Origin: Marinobacter sp. F3R08
GTDB lineage: Bacteria > Pseudomonadota > Gammaproteobacteria > Pseudomonadales > Oleiphilaceae
Direction: 5' to 3'
Assembly: GCF_018860425.1 (NCBI RefSeq)
Contig: NZ_JAHKPI010000015.1
Location: 310,001-374,000 of the forward strand
Length of the DNA stretch: 64,000 nucleotides
The translations under genes were made by a program, and so were the position numbers. The stretch's first letter is position 1, and each line of letters opens with the position of its first letter. A model generated the notes under the pieces. That model ran no database searches. It had not been told where the DNA came from and worked only from the letters and a program-made list of their open reading frames with translations. Below, one piece after another: positions 1-8,930 of the stretch.

Positions 1-1
1 G

Positions 2-952
2 ATGGAATATTTGCGGGACGATGCGGATGGCTTGCGGAGGCTGTTGCTGGAAGAGCCATACGGGGTGCCTGAAATGTCTGTGGATTTGCTGGTTCCGCCC
101 AAGGATCCCCGGGCTGCCGCTGGTTACATCATCATGGAAGTCATGGGTTACCCGATATACTCCGGCTCCAACACCATTTGCACCGCTACTGCTGTGCTTG
201 AATCAGGCATCGTGCCAAAACGGGAAGGCCGGCAAAGCTTCATGCTGGAATCCCCGGCTGGTCTGGTCCAGATTGACGCGACGGTGCATGACGGTGTGGT
301 GGAATCCATCACCTGTGAAGGCCTGCCAAGCTATATCCATACTTACAGGGCCACCATCGATGTACCCTCCCTGGGGGAGGTCACCTACAGTGTGGCCTAC
401 AGCGGCGGTTTTTATGCGTTGGTTGATGCAACCAGCATGGGCTTTGATCTGACTCTGGACGAAGAGCGCAAGCTGGCAGAAACCGCCCACGCCATCGTCG
501 AGGCCATTCAGGCCGACCGGGGCTTTTCCCATTACACCCTGGGCGACGTGGGCCCGCTCCCGTTTCTTCACTTTATGGGGCCTGTGGAGCACGTAGCCGA
601 GGGCTATTACCGTTCCCGCTCTGCCACCTATGTGCATCCCGGTGTGATTTGCCGAAGCACCACGGGCACTGGCACGTCGGCCCGCCTGGCATTGATGAAC
701 TATGAGGGCCGCATTCAACCGGGGGACAAGCTGGAGACAGTGTCGCTGAGAGAAACCGGTTTTATCGGTGAATTTACCTCGGTTGAGAAAGAGGGTGAGT
801 ACCAGGTGATCAAGAACAGCATCACCGGGAAGGGCTATGTCATTGCCCGCTCTGACATTGTTGTAAACTGTGATGATCCGATGGTTGAGTGTGGCTCCCT
901 GCATCACATCCTGTCGAGCCGCCATCCCGGGAAAAACACGCCTCAATCCTGA
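2..952 (+). CDS. Proline racemase-family protein, 5' truncated by the window edge
   Basis: The family includes proline racemase, 4-hydroxyproline epimerase and trans-3-hydroxyproline dehydratase. The visible 316 residues start in the middle of the N-terminal lobe, so about 30 residues probably lie upstream and the ATG at position 2 is unlikely to be the true start. The first active-site loop reads YSGSNTIC where racemases have MCGHGTI, so Ser replaces the first catalytic Cys. The second loop reads RSTTGTGTSARLA where racemases have SPCGTGTSA, so Thr replaces the second Cys. The fold assignment is firm. The reaction is unknown, because both canonical cysteines are absent. It is not obviously in an operon with the next gene, which has its own upstream element. 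Confidence 0.8.
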   Translation: MEYLRDDADGLRRLLLEEPYGVPEMSVDLLVPPKDPRAAAGYIIMEVMGYPIYSGSNTICTATAVLESGIVPKREGRQSFMLESPAGLVQIDATVHDGVVESITCEGLPSYIHTYRATIDVPSLGEVTYSVAYSGGFYALVDATSMGFDLTLDEERKLAETAHAIVEAIQADRGFSHYTLGDVGPLPFLHFMGPVEHVAEGYYRSRSATYVHPGVICRSTTGTGTSARLALMNYEGRIQPGDKLETVSLRETGFIGEFTSVEKEGEYQVIKNSITGKGYVIARSDIVVNCDDPMVECGSLHHILSSRHPGKNTPQS

Positions 953-975
953 GGTCCTTTCGCAATCTCCTGACA

Positions 976-999
976 GGGCGCGGTATATCTGCTGCGCCC
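976..999 (+). terminator. Weak hairpin after the racemase-family gene
   Basis: GGGCGC (976-981) and GCGCCC (994-999) can pair around a 12-nt loop, 24 bases after the stop codon. A pyrimidine-rich tract follows, but there is no clean T run. It could be a weak terminator. Confidence 0.3.
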
Positions 1000-1043
1000 G
1001 CTTCTCCTCCTCATAAAATTCCTTAAACATCTGTGTTTTTGGC

Positions 1044-1065
1044 TTGATGTTTACCTTTACGTAAA
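1044..1065 (+). promoter_or_regulatory. LiuR-like operator A with adjoining -35-like box
   Basis: TTTACCTTTACGTAAA at 1050-1065 matches 13 of 16 bases of the perfect element found beside liuR at 49923. TTGATG (1044-1049), a -35-like hexamer, abuts it directly, the same arrangement as at 4000-4021. MerR-family activators bind between -35 and -10, which fits. The -10 is not clear. The element lies 61-82 bases upstream of the acyl-CoA synthetase start. Confidence 0.6.
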
Positions 1066-1125
1066 GTGAAGCCTGTGGTAAACCTTGACCCGTGCTTTCA
1101 ATGATAAAAACAATAGGAGTTGAGA

Positions 1126-2775
1126 ATGAGCCTTCCGGAATACACCGACGTTTACAACAACTTCGATCCTGCTGCTCTGGAAGCGGACATCCTGGATGGA
1201 CGTCTGGATAGCGGGCTCAACGTATGCCACGAAATCTGTGACAAGTGGGCCGATGACCCCAGTCGAGTGGCTCTTTATTACGAAAAGGAAGACGGTGGCG
1301 ACGGCAAGCTGACGTTCGCAGAGCTGAAAGAAGCATCGGCGCGATTCGCCAATTATCTGAAATCCCAGGGCATCGGAAAGGGCGATCGGGTAGCTGCACT
1401 GCTGCCGCGTACTCCGGAACTGCTGATCGTTATTGCCGGTGCCCTGCGGGCAGGCGCCGTGTACCAGCCTCTGTTTACGGCATTTGGTTCCGGCGCGATT
1501 GAATACCGCTTCGAGCGTGCCAGTACCAAGCTGGTGGTGACCAATCCTGAAAACTATCCCAAGCTCAAGGATGTCAAAGTCTGCCCGCCGGTTGTGGGTG
1601 TTAACGCCAGTGACATTGGTGCCGACATTCCTGACTTCGAAGAAACCCTGGCGGCTCAGTCCAGCGAATTTGAGCCAGTGATGATCAAGGGCGACGATCC
1701 CTTTCTGCAAATGTTCACTTCCGGAACGGTGGGCAAGTCCAAGGGCGTTGCAGTCCCGTCCCGGGCGCTGCTGGCATTCTACGTCTACATGAAGTACGCC
1801 ATTGATCTGCGCGAGGGTGACACCTTCTGGAACGTTGCTGATCCCGGCTGGGCTTACGGTCTCTATTATGCCGTGGTAGGCCCTCTGCTGATGGGGCATG
1901 CCACCCATTTCAATCCGGGCGGATTCACGCCGGAATCCACCTACGACATGATCCGGAAATACAAGATCACCAACCTGGCGGCGGCACCCACAGCTTATCG
2001 TTTGCTCAAGGCAAACGATCATGTATTGCCGGAGGGTGAGAACCTCGGCCTGCGGGTAGCCAGCAGCGCCGGCGAGCCGCTCAATCCGGAAGTCGTGAAC
2101 TGGATCCGTAACCGCCATTTCTGTCCGGTCAAGGATCACTATGGTCAGACCGAAACCGGAATGACCTGCTGTAACTTCCACGGTCTTGAGCATCCTGTTC
2201 GGGAAGGTTCCATGGGTTATGCCTCCCCCGGCCACAAAGTGGTCGCTTTGAACGAACAGAACGAAGAAGTGGGTGAGGGGGAAGTTGGTCAGCTGGCGGT
2301 CGATGTGAACGCCTCACCTCTGTTCCACTTTAACGGCTACACCTGGGGTGAAAAGGATCCGTTTGTAAACGGTTACTATCTTACCGGGGACATGGTCATC
2401 AACCATGGCGGTGGCTGTTTCGCCTTCAGCGGCCGGGATGACGACATCATCACCACTGCCGGTTACCGCGTGGGTCCGGCGGACGTTGAAAGCACGCTGC
2501 TTGAGCATGCCGCTGTTGCTGAATCCGGGGTTGTCGGAAAGCCTGATGAGAAGCGTGGCTCGATCATCAAGGCGTATGTGGTGATCAAGGGCGATTATCC
2601 CCTGGGTGATGAGCAGGCCCTGAAAGACGAGCTTCAGGAGTTGGTGCGTCGTCGTCTGTCGACCCACGCCTTCCCGCGGGAAATCGAGTTTGTTGATGAG
2701 CTGCCCAAGACGCCCAGTGGCAAGATCCAGCGATTCGTCCTGCGTAATCAGGCCAAGGACGAAACCGCCGCATGA
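1126..2775 (+). CDS. AMP-forming acyl-CoA synthetase (acetyl/medium-chain type)
   Basis: This enzyme activates a carboxylic acid with ATP and CoA. Its 549 residues carry the ANL-family phosphate loop FTSGTVGKSKG near residues 198-207, the GQTETG motif, the YLTGD and GRDDDIITTAGYRVGP hinge motifs, and the C-terminal catalytic lysine in PSGKIQR. The ATG at 1126 is preferred over the in-frame TTG at 1120 because AGGAG (1115-1119) sits 6 bases before it. The stop overlaps the thioesterase start by 4 bases (ATGA), so the two are translationally coupled. Together with the importer downstream it suggests uptake and CoA activation of an organic acid. The acid cannot be read from sequence. Confidence 0.9.
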   Translation: MSLPEYTDVYNNFDPAALEADILDGRLDSGLNVCHEICDKWADDPSRVALYYEKEDGGDGKLTFAELKEASARFANYLKSQGIGKGDRVAALLPRTPELLIVIAGALRAGAVYQPLFTAFGSGAIEYRFERASTKLVVTNPENYPKLKDVKVCPPVVGVNASDIGADIPDFEETLAAQSSEFEPVMIKGDDPFLQMFTSGTVGKSKGVAVPSRALLAFYVYMKYAIDLREGDTFWNVADPGWAYGLYYAVVGPLLMGHATHFNPGGFTPESTYDMIRKYKITNLAAAPTAYRLLKANDHVLPEGENLGLRVASSAGEPLNPEVVNWIRNRHFCPVKDHYGQTETGMTCCNFHGLEHPVREGSMGYASPGHKVVALNEQNEEVGEGEVGQLAVDVNASPLFHFNGYTWGEKDPFVNGYYLTGDMVINHGGGCFAFSGRDDDIITTAGYRVGPADVESTLLEHAAVAESGVVGKPDEKRGSIIKAYVVIKGDYPLGDEQALKDELQELVRRRLSTHAFPREIEFVDELPKTPSGKIQRFVLRNQAKDETAA

Positions 2776-3188
2776 TCATTACCTTTGAGGAGCTGCAGAC
2801 TTTCCTCGACGAGCAGTTTCCGCAGGGGGCCGCTTTCGGCTCTCTGCAGAAGCTCGGGGATGGCTGGGCTGAAATGAAACTGGAGGTGGACGAGGAACAC
2901 CTCAGGCCCGGAGGCACTGTTTCCGGGCCCGCCATGATGGGGTTGGCGGACGTCACTGTTTACGCAGCGCTGTTGAGCAAGATCGGTCTGGTGCCGTTGG
3001 CCGTGACCACCAGTCTCAACATCAATTTCCTTCGCAAACCGGTAGCTCATCGGCCTATCTGGGCCCGTGCGACCATGCTGAAGGTAGGCCGCACCATGGG
3101 TGTGGGCGAGGTGTTTGTATACTCCGAAGGTGCGGAGGAGCCTGTTGCCCACTCCACCATGACCTACTCCATTCCCCCCAACCGGTAG
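2772..3188 (+). CDS. PaaI-like hotdog-fold thioesterase
   Basis: The 138-residue protein has a hotdog thioesterase core: the LRPGGTVSGPAMMGLADVTVYAAL segment corresponds to the central helix that carries the catalytic Asp in PaaI-type enzymes, and the C-terminal strands match as well. It would hydrolyse acyl-CoA, presumably releasing CoA from stalled intermediates made by the synthetase that overlaps it by 4 bases. The chain length preferred is unknown. Confidence 0.85.
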   Translation: MIITFEELQTFLDEQFPQGAAFGSLQKLGDGWAEMKLEVDEEHLRPGGTVSGPAMMGLADVTVYAALLSKIGLVPLAVTTSLNINFLRKPVAHRPIWARATMLKVGRTMGVGEVFVYSEGAEEPVAHSTMTYSIPPNR

Positions 3189-3192
3189 CTCC

Positions 3193-3996
3193 ATGCAGAT
3201 TCGTGACATGATGGTGCCGGTAGGCGACGGCGTTGAGCTGGAAGTCAGGCGGATTCAGCATGAGGCATCGACGGGGCCGGTTCTGGTATTTCTGCATGAG
3301 TCTCTTGGCAATATTGCTCTGTGGCGTCAGTTCCCGGAAAAGCTGGCGCAAGCCACGGGCTGCGATGCGCTGATCTACAACCGGCTGGGCTATGGTCATT
3401 CTTCCGACGAATTGCTTCCGCGACCTTACGATTACCTGGAGGTAGCCGGTCATCAGTGGTTGCCCCGTTTGCTGGACGCGCTTGGGATCGAAGATGTTGT
3501 TCTGATCGGGCACAGTGACGGAGGCTCAATTGCGCTGGTGGCTGCGGGCGCCATGGGTGGCCGGGTGAAGGCGCTGGCAACCATGGCCGCACATATCTAC
3601 GCCGATCACCTGACCCTGGCGGGCATAGACGAGATGGTTGTGCGCTATCGGGAGACGGATATTCGGGAGCGACTGGCCAGGTATCACGGTGATCGAACCG
3701 ATGAGCTGTTCAAAGCCTGGCAGAGGGTCTGGCGGGATGACGGATTTCATGCGGCCATGGATTTCACTCGTTGGCTGGCTACTATTGGATGTCCGGCTAT
3801 GATCATTCAGGGCGAGGGCGACGAATATGGCGTGCCGGAGCAGGTAACCGATATCGTTGCCGGGATCGGAAGTAACGCTCGGGGCGTCTTTCTTGAGGGC
3901 GCCGGGCATTCTCCTCATCTGGAAAGGCAGGATGAGGTAGTAGATCTTCTATACGACTTTTTGTGTAGCGAGAGTATTTATAAAAACAGCAATTAA
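3193..3996 (+). CDS. Alpha/beta hydrolase
   Basis: The 267-residue protein has the oxyanion segment FLHESLG near residue 35, the nucleophile elbow GHSDGGS near residue 103, an Asp/Glu-containing IIQGEGDEYG segment and a C-terminal GAGHSPHLE with the catalytic His. It starts 4 bases after the thioesterase stop and is the third gene of the same operon. It is probably an esterase, lactonase or thioesterase acting on the substrate handled by this locus. No specificity can be assigned. Confidence 0.85.
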   Translation: MQIRDMMVPVGDGVELEVRRIQHEASTGPVLVFLHESLGNIALWRQFPEKLAQATGCDALIYNRLGYGHSSDELLPRPYDYLEVAGHQWLPRLLDALGIEDVVLIGHSDGGSIALVAAGAMGGRVKALATMAAHIYADHLTLAGIDEMVVRYRETDIRERLARYHGDRTDELFKAWQRVWRDDGFHAAMDFTRWLATIGCPAMIIQGEGDEYGVPEQVTDIVAGIGSNARGVFLEGAGHSPHLERQDEVVDLLYDFLCSESIYKNSN

Positions 3997-3999
3997 GTA

Positions 4000-4029
4000 T
4001 TGACGTTTACGTATACGTCAATCTAATCT
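4000..4029 (+). promoter_or_regulatory. LiuR-like operator B inside a promoter-like region
   Basis: TTTACGTATACGTCAA at 4006-4021 matches 14 of 16 bases of the element beside liuR. TTGACG (4000-4005), a near-consensus -35, abuts it, and TAATCT (4024-4029) is a weak -10 at 18-bp spacing. The operator therefore fills the spacer, as is typical of MerR-type activation. It lies 46 bases before the ATP-binding protein gene, so the importer genes have their own promoter within the larger cluster. Confidence 0.65.
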
Positions 4030-4074
4030 GATAAGCAGATAAAACGCACAACAATAACAAAGGTAGATTGGCTC

Positions 4075-4878
4075 ATGAGTGAACAGTACGTTCTGGAGAC
4101 CCGTAACCTTGTCAAAGAATTTAAGGGTTTCGTAGCGGTCGACGACGTGAACCTGAAGGTTCAGAAAGGCCATATTCATGCCCTGATCGGTCCCAATGGT
4201 GCCGGCAAGACCACGGTCTTCAATCTGCTCACCAAATTTCTGATCCCGACCCGGGGTCAGATTCTGTTCAAAGGTCAGGACATCACCACCCTGAAGTCCG
4301 CAGCCATCGCCCGTCAGGGCATTGTTCGTTCGTTTCAGATCTCGGCCGTTTTTCCGCATATGACCGCGCTGGAAAATATCCGGGTCGCGTTGCAGACGTT
4401 TGAAGGCACCTCATTCAGTTTCTGGAAATCCGGTAACTCGCTGCACAAGCTTAACCAGCGTTGTATGGAGCTGCTGGATGCCGTTGGGCTGGCCGAGTTT
4501 GCCAACACCACTACCGTTGAGCTGGCTTACGGGCGCAAGCGGGCTCTGGAGCTGGCAACCACGCTCGCCATGGAGCCTGAACTTCTGCTGCTGGATGAAC
4601 CCACTCAGGGTATGGGTTCGGAAGATGTTGATCGGGTGGTAGAGCTCGTTCGCAAAGCTGCGGAGGGGCGGACCGTGCTGATGGTTGAGCACAATCTCAG
4701 TGTGGTCAGTAAATTGTGCGATCGCATCACCGTGCTGGCCCAGGGCGCCGTGCTGACCGAAGGCGATTATGCCGCCGTCTCTGCGGATCCGAAGGTACGT
4801 GAGGTATACATGGGCAGTGATGGTAGTGGTGAACGAGGAACTACCGCTGACAGTGAGCAGTCGGAGGCGGCGCAATGA
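4075..4878 (+). CDS. HAAT-family ABC transporter ATP-binding protein (LivG-like)
   Basis: This is one of two ATPases of a branched-chain amino acid-type (HAAT) importer. The 267 residues carry Walker A GPNGAGKT (39-46), a LivG-type signature LAYGRKRALEL (150-160), Walker B LLLLDEP (170-176) and the switch His in MVEHNLSVV. The start has moderate upstream AAGG. It overlaps the next ATPase by 4 bases. HAAT systems carry amino acids, urea, amides and aromatic or aliphatic carboxylates. The preceding acyl-CoA synthetase argues for a carboxylate here. Confidence 0.93.
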   Translation: MSEQYVLETRNLVKEFKGFVAVDDVNLKVQKGHIHALIGPNGAGKTTVFNLLTKFLIPTRGQILFKGQDITTLKSAAIARQGIVRSFQISAVFPHMTALENIRVALQTFEGTSFSFWKSGNSLHKLNQRCMELLDAVGLAEFANTTTVELAYGRKRALELATTLAMEPELLLLDEPTQGMGSEDVDRVVELVRKAAEGRTVLMVEHNLSVVSKLCDRITVLAQGAVLTEGDYAAVSADPKVREVYMGSDGSGERGTTADSEQSEAAQ

Positions 4879-5597
4879 CCAGCACATCAGATCGTGAATA
4901 TGAACAGCTTCGCTTGTCGGGGCTGCATGCGTTCTACGGTGAGTCTCATATCCTCCATGGTATTGATATGGTGGTGAACCGTGGAGAGCTCGTGACCCTG
5001 CTGGGTCGCAATGGGGCAGGCCGGAGCACAACACTTAAAGCGATCATGAATATGGTTGGCCGGCGCACTGGCTCCATCATGATCAACGGTGAGGAGACCA
5101 TGTCTTGTGCGCCTCACCACATTGCCAGGTTGGGAGTCGGGTATTGCCCCGAGCATCGGGGCATTTTTTCCTCGCTCAGTGTGCAGGAAAACCTGACCCT
5201 GCCGCCGATAGTGCGCAGCGGTGGTATGAGCCTGGAAGAAATCTACAACATGTTTCCGAATCTTTATGAACGACGTTTCAGTCAGGGCACCAAGTTGTCT
5301 GGTGGCGAGCAGCAAATGTTGGCTATGGCCCGTATTCTGAGAACCGGCGCCAATATGCTGTTGCTGGACGAAATTACCGAGGGTCTGGCCCCGGTAATAG
5401 TCGAGAAGCTTGGTGAGGTTCTTATTGCTCTGAAAAACAAAGGCCTGACCATTGTCCTGGTCGAACAGAATTTCCACTTCGCAGCACCGTTAGCCGACCG
5501 TCACTACGTTGTTGAACACGGTCAGATTGTGGAAGAAATCAGCGCCAACGAATTGAGTACCAAACAGTCGGTGCTGGATGGCTATTTGGGGGTCTGA
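4875..5597 (+). CDS. HAAT-family ABC transporter ATP-binding protein (LivF-like)
   Basis: This is the second ATPase of the importer, 240 residues. The Walker A motif is GRNGAGRST (44-52), with Arg50 where Lys is usual. I believe the Arg variant recurs in some LivF-like proteins, so it need not mean loss of function. The signature LSGGEQQML and Walker B MLLLDEITEGL, with the catalytic Glu, are intact. It overlaps livG by 4 bases and is followed by the solute-binding protein gene. Confidence 0.92.
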   Translation: MTSTSDREYEQLRLSGLHAFYGESHILHGIDMVVNRGELVTLLGRNGAGRSTTLKAIMNMVGRRTGSIMINGEETMSCAPHHIARLGVGYCPEHRGIFSSLSVQENLTLPPIVRSGGMSLEEIYNMFPNLYERRFSQGTKLSGGEQQMLAMARILRTGANMLLLDEITEGLAPVIVEKLGEVLIALKNKGLTIVLVEQNFHFAAPLADRHYVVEHGQIVEEISANELSTKQSVLDGYLGV

Positions 5598-5669
5598 TCC
5601 CGGATAGAGCGAAAGTAAAAAAAGCAACAAAAACCCGAACCAACGCAAGACAGTAGCGGAGATACAACA

Positions 5670-6881
5670 ATGACAATGATGAAAAAGCTTCTGACCTCAG
5701 CCGTTGCATCAGCCTTGATGGCAGGTGGAGCCCAGGCGGCCATTTCCAACGACACCGTCAAGATCGGTTACCTGGCGGACATGTCCGGTACCTATCGTGA
5801 CCTCGCTGGCCCGAACGGACTGAAAGCCCTGGAAATGGCGGTTGCTGATTTCGGTGGGCAGGTAAACGGTGCCAAAATTGAAGTAGTCAGTGCCGATGAC
5901 CGCAACAGCCCGGATACTTCCTCCAGCACTGTGCGTCGCTGGGTTGAGAACGACGATGTTGATCTGGTGTCGGGTATGGTGGCGTCTTCTGTTTCCATTG
6001 CCGTGAGCAAGATTCTGGAAGAGCATGATCGCCTGGGTATTATTTCCGGTTCGGCCGCTTCCAGTATTACCAATGAACACTGTACTCCGAACCACATCCA
6101 CTACGTGTACGACACCTACCCACTGGCAAACGGTACCGCCAGCGCGGTTGTCAAAGAGGGCGGTAAAACCTGGTACATGCTGACTGCGGATTACGCTTTC
6201 GGTCACTCTCTGGAAAGTGATGTACGCCGGGTTGTTGAAGCCAGCGGCGGCGAGGTGATCGGCGCTGTGCGCCATCCGTTCCCGACCCAGGATTTTTCAT
6301 CGTTTGTTCTTCAGGCCCAGGCTTCTGGTGCCGACGTAGTTGGTCTTGCGAATGCCGGTGCTGATACCACCAATGCCATCACCACTGCCAGTGAGTTCGG
6401 GGTCACCCAATCTGGTCAGACTCTGGCAGCGCTGCTGCTGTTCCTGACAGACGTTCACGCGCTGGGCGCAGAAACCGCGCAGGGCATCCAGTTAACCACT
6501 GGCTGGTACTGGGATATGAACGATGAGACCCGTGAATGGTCTGATCGCTTCATGGAAGAGACCGGTGTGCGTCCGACCATGGTTCACGCGGGTATCTACT
6601 CAAGTGCCATGCAATACCTGAAAGCTGTTGAAGCGACAGGCTCTGATGATGCTCAGACTGTACGCAAGCAGATGATGGATACCCCGATCAATGACATGTT
6701 TGCCAAAAACGGCAAGATCCGTGTTGATGGTCGTATGGTGCACGACATGTTCCTGGCGGAAGTGAAAACACCGGCCGAATCGACTGGTGAGTGGGATCTG
6801 TACAAGATTCTGCGCACCATTCCGGCGCAAGAGTCCTATCGCCCGCTCTCTGAGAGCAAGTGCAAGCTCGTTAATAAATAA
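5670..6881 (+). CDS. HAAT-family periplasmic substrate-binding protein
   Basis: The 403-residue protein has a Sec signal peptide (basic MTMMKK, hydrophobic core, cleavage near GGAQA-AIS) followed by a type I periplasmic-binding fold of the Leu/amide/aromatic group (VKIGYLADMSGTYRDLAGPNGLKALEMA). A GGAGA ribosome site precedes the ATG. It should capture the ligand of the importer. The pattern resembles carboxylate binders more than strict leucine binders, but this is a judgement from general similarity. Confidence 0.9.
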   Translation: MTMMKKLLTSAVASALMAGGAQAAISNDTVKIGYLADMSGTYRDLAGPNGLKALEMAVADFGGQVNGAKIEVVSADDRNSPDTSSSTVRRWVENDDVDLVSGMVASSVSIAVSKILEEHDRLGIISGSAASSITNEHCTPNHIHYVYDTYPLANGTASAVVKEGGKTWYMLTADYAFGHSLESDVRRVVEASGGEVIGAVRHPFPTQDFSSFVLQAQASGADVVGLANAGADTTNAITTASEFGVTQSGQTLAALLLFLTDVHALGAETAQGIQLTTGWYWDMNDETREWSDRFMEETGVRPTMVHAGIYSSAMQYLKAVEATGSDDAQTVRKQMMDTPINDMFAKNGKIRVDGRMVHDMFLAEVKTPAESTGEWDLYKILRTIPAQESYRPLSESKCKLVNK

Positions 6882-6892
6882 AACAACCGGTT

Positions 6893-6926
6893 TGGGTTCG
6901 TCCTGCAACAGGGCAGGGCGAACCCA
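6893..6926 (+). terminator. Intercistronic stem-loop between binding protein and permease
   Basis: Arms at 6893-6906 and 6913-6926 form a 14-bp stem with a single G-U wobble and a 6-nt loop, 11 bases after the stop of the binding-protein gene. No T run follows. Such hairpins usually protect the upstream mRNA or partly terminate, giving more binding protein than permease. A comparable stem occurs at 30004-30030. Confidence 0.65.
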
Positions 6927-6986
6927 TAGAAGCCGAAAAGAACAGAACCAAAAACAACCACCTGTGCTGCTTCTGGAGTTAGCCCA

Positions 6987-7874
6987 ATGTCCATGATTTT
7001 CGGCGTCCCTTTGGCTGTGCTTTCCGGCCAGCTCCTGATCGGAATCATCAATGGCGCCTTTTACGCCCTACTGAGCCTTGGGCTCGCGGTTATCTTCGGT
7101 CTGCTGAAGATCATCAATTTTGCGCATGGTGCCATGTATATGCTTGGTGCCATGACCACGGTCCTGATGTTCGACTATCTTGGCGTTAACTACTGGGTCG
7201 CGCTTTTGCTCGCGCCGCTCCTGGTTGGCGCTTTCGGTGTTGTTATTGAATATTTCCTGCTGCGCCGCATTGCGGGGCAGGACCATATCTACAGCCTCTT
7301 GCTGACCTTCGGTGTTGCGCTGATTATCTCGGGCGTGTTGGTGAACTGGTTCGGTGTTTCCGGCCTGAGATACACCATGCCAGACGTTTTCAAAGGCGGC
7401 GTAAATCTCGGCTTCATGTTTATGCCGTATTACCGGGCATGGGTCATCGTGGCGGCGTTGGTCGTCTGCTTTGGCACCTGGTTCATGATTGAGAAAACCA
7501 AGTTGGGTGCCTATTTGCGGGCAGGTACCGAGGACTCTCAGCTGATGCAGGGGTTCGGTATCAATGTACCTTTACTGATAAGTCTGACTTACGGGTTCGG
7601 TGTGGCACTGGCGGCGTTCGCCGGTGTTCTGGCTGCGCCTATCTACTCGGTGACGCCGGTCATGGGGTCGGCCACTTTGATTACGGTGTTTGCCGTTGTG
7701 GTTATCGGCGGCATGGGGTCCATCGGAGGTGCCATCATTACCGGCATCCTCATGGGTGTGATCGAGGGGCTCACCAAAACCTTTTATCCGCCGGCGTCTT
7801 CGGCAGTCATTTTCCTCGTCATGGTTCTGGTTCTGATGTTCCGGCCCAGTGGCTTGTTCGGTAAGGAGGCATAA
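6987..7874 (+). CDS. HAAT-family ABC permease (LivH-like)
   Basis: The 295-residue inner-membrane protein has about eight hydrophobic segments and the LivH hallmarks NGAFYALLSLGLAVIFGLL near the N terminus and a GGMGSIGGAIITGILMGVIEGL loop. It pairs with the LivM-like protein two bases downstream to form the channel of the importer. Confidence 0.93.
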   Translation: MSMIFGVPLAVLSGQLLIGIINGAFYALLSLGLAVIFGLLKIINFAHGAMYMLGAMTTVLMFDYLGVNYWVALLLAPLLVGAFGVVIEYFLLRRIAGQDHIYSLLLTFGVALIISGVLVNWFGVSGLRYTMPDVFKGGVNLGFMFMPYYRAWVIVAALVVCFGTWFMIEKTKLGAYLRAGTEDSQLMQGFGINVPLLISLTYGFGVALAAFAGVLAAPIYSVTPVMGSATLITVFAVVVIGGMGSIGGAIITGILMGVIEGLTKTFYPPASSAVIFLVMVLVLMFRPSGLFGKEA

Positions 7875-7876
7875 AC

Positions 7877-8872
7877 ATGAGTCAGTCCGTTAATTCTGCC
7901 GACATTCACAAGGCTATCGTTCAGGAACAGGCCGTTCAGGACCGCAAGAAACTGATCCTGAATGGTGTGCTGCTGCTCATTCTGCTTGCTGCGCCCCTCA
8001 TGATCTATCCTGTCTTCCTGATGAAGATTCTGTGTTTCGCGCTGTTTGCGGTGGCCTTCAATCTTTTGTTCGGGTTCACCGGCCTGCTGTCATTCGGTCA
8101 TGCGGCATTCCTTGCCACTGGTGGCTATACCACGGGTTATCTGCTCAGCAACTATTCCGGGCTTACCACGGAAATGGGCATCATCGCCGGCACCTTGGCG
8201 GCTACGTTGCTGGGCACTGGCTTTGCCTTGTTGTCGATTCGCCGGCAGGGCATCTATTTTGCGATGGTAACCCTGGCGCTGGCGCAACTGGTTTTCTTCT
8301 TCTTCGTCCAGTCTGGGTTCACGGGCGGAGAAGATGGCATGCACGGAATTCCGCGTGGTGAGCTGTTGGGGTTCATTAACCTCGAAAATAATATGAATAT
8401 GTATTATTTCGTGCTGACGGTCTTTATCGTCTGCTATCTTCTGGTGCAGCGCGTTGTCAGCAGTCCTTTTGGGCAGGTTCTCAAGGCGATCAAGCAGAAT
8501 GAACCTCGTGCGGTTTCACTTGGCTACAACGTGGATCGCTACAAGGTGCTTGCCTTTGTGATCTCGGCAGCCCTGGCGGGTCTTGCCGGTTCAATGAAGT
8601 CGGTGGTGTTTCAGCTGGCGTCCCTGAACGACGCGCACTGGCATATGTCCGGTGAGGTTATCCTGATGACTCTCGTCGGCGGTATGGGAACCCTTCTTGG
8701 GCCAGTGGTTGGTGCAACCTTTGTGGTTAATATTGAGTATCAGCTCTCTCAGGGCGCGCTGCGAGACTGGGTAGATCCAATTCTCGGCGGCATCTTCGTG
8801 CTGACGGTTCTCGCGTTCCGCAGCGGGATTGTGGGAGAGGTGCAGAAGTTCGTGAAGAAAAATATGGGGTAG
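7877..8872 (+). CDS. HAAT-family ABC permease (LivM-like)
   Basis: The 331-residue inner-membrane protein has a longer cytoplasmic N terminus (about 30 residues), then the LivM signatures FNLLFGFTGLLSFGHAAF and VGGMGTLLGPVVGA. It begins 2 bases after the LivH stop and is the last gene of the operon, just before a strong terminator. Together with the genes from 4075 it completes a five-component importer. Confidence 0.93.
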   Translation: MSQSVNSADIHKAIVQEQAVQDRKKLILNGVLLLILLAAPLMIYPVFLMKILCFALFAVAFNLLFGFTGLLSFGHAAFLATGGYTTGYLLSNYSGLTTEMGIIAGTLAATLLGTGFALLSIRRQGIYFAMVTLALAQLVFFFFVQSGFTGGEDGMHGIPRGELLGFINLENNMNMYYFVLTVFIVCYLLVQRVVSSPFGQVLKAIKQNEPRAVSLGYNVDRYKVLAFVISAALAGLAGSMKSVVFQLASLNDAHWHMSGEVILMTLVGGMGTLLGPVVGATFVVNIEYQLSQGALRDWVDPILGGIFVLTVLAFRSGIVGEVQKFVKKNMG

Positions 8873-8895
8873 CTCCTCTATATAGTCACGGGTAT

Positions 8896-8930
8896 CAAAA
8901 GGCCACCTGTTCAGGTGGCCTTTTGTTTGA
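8896..8930 (+). terminator. Rho-independent terminator of the importer operon
   Basis: A perfect 14-bp inverted repeat (8896-8909 and 8912-8925, core GGCCACCTG) ends in TTTTG and TTT. The A-rich left flank would make it work in both directions. Confidence 0.9.

Noticed and set aside
203..1030. 275-codon minus-strand ORF opposite the racemase-family gene
   Set aside because: The plus strand has clear family motifs throughout. The antisense reading has no recognisable domain.
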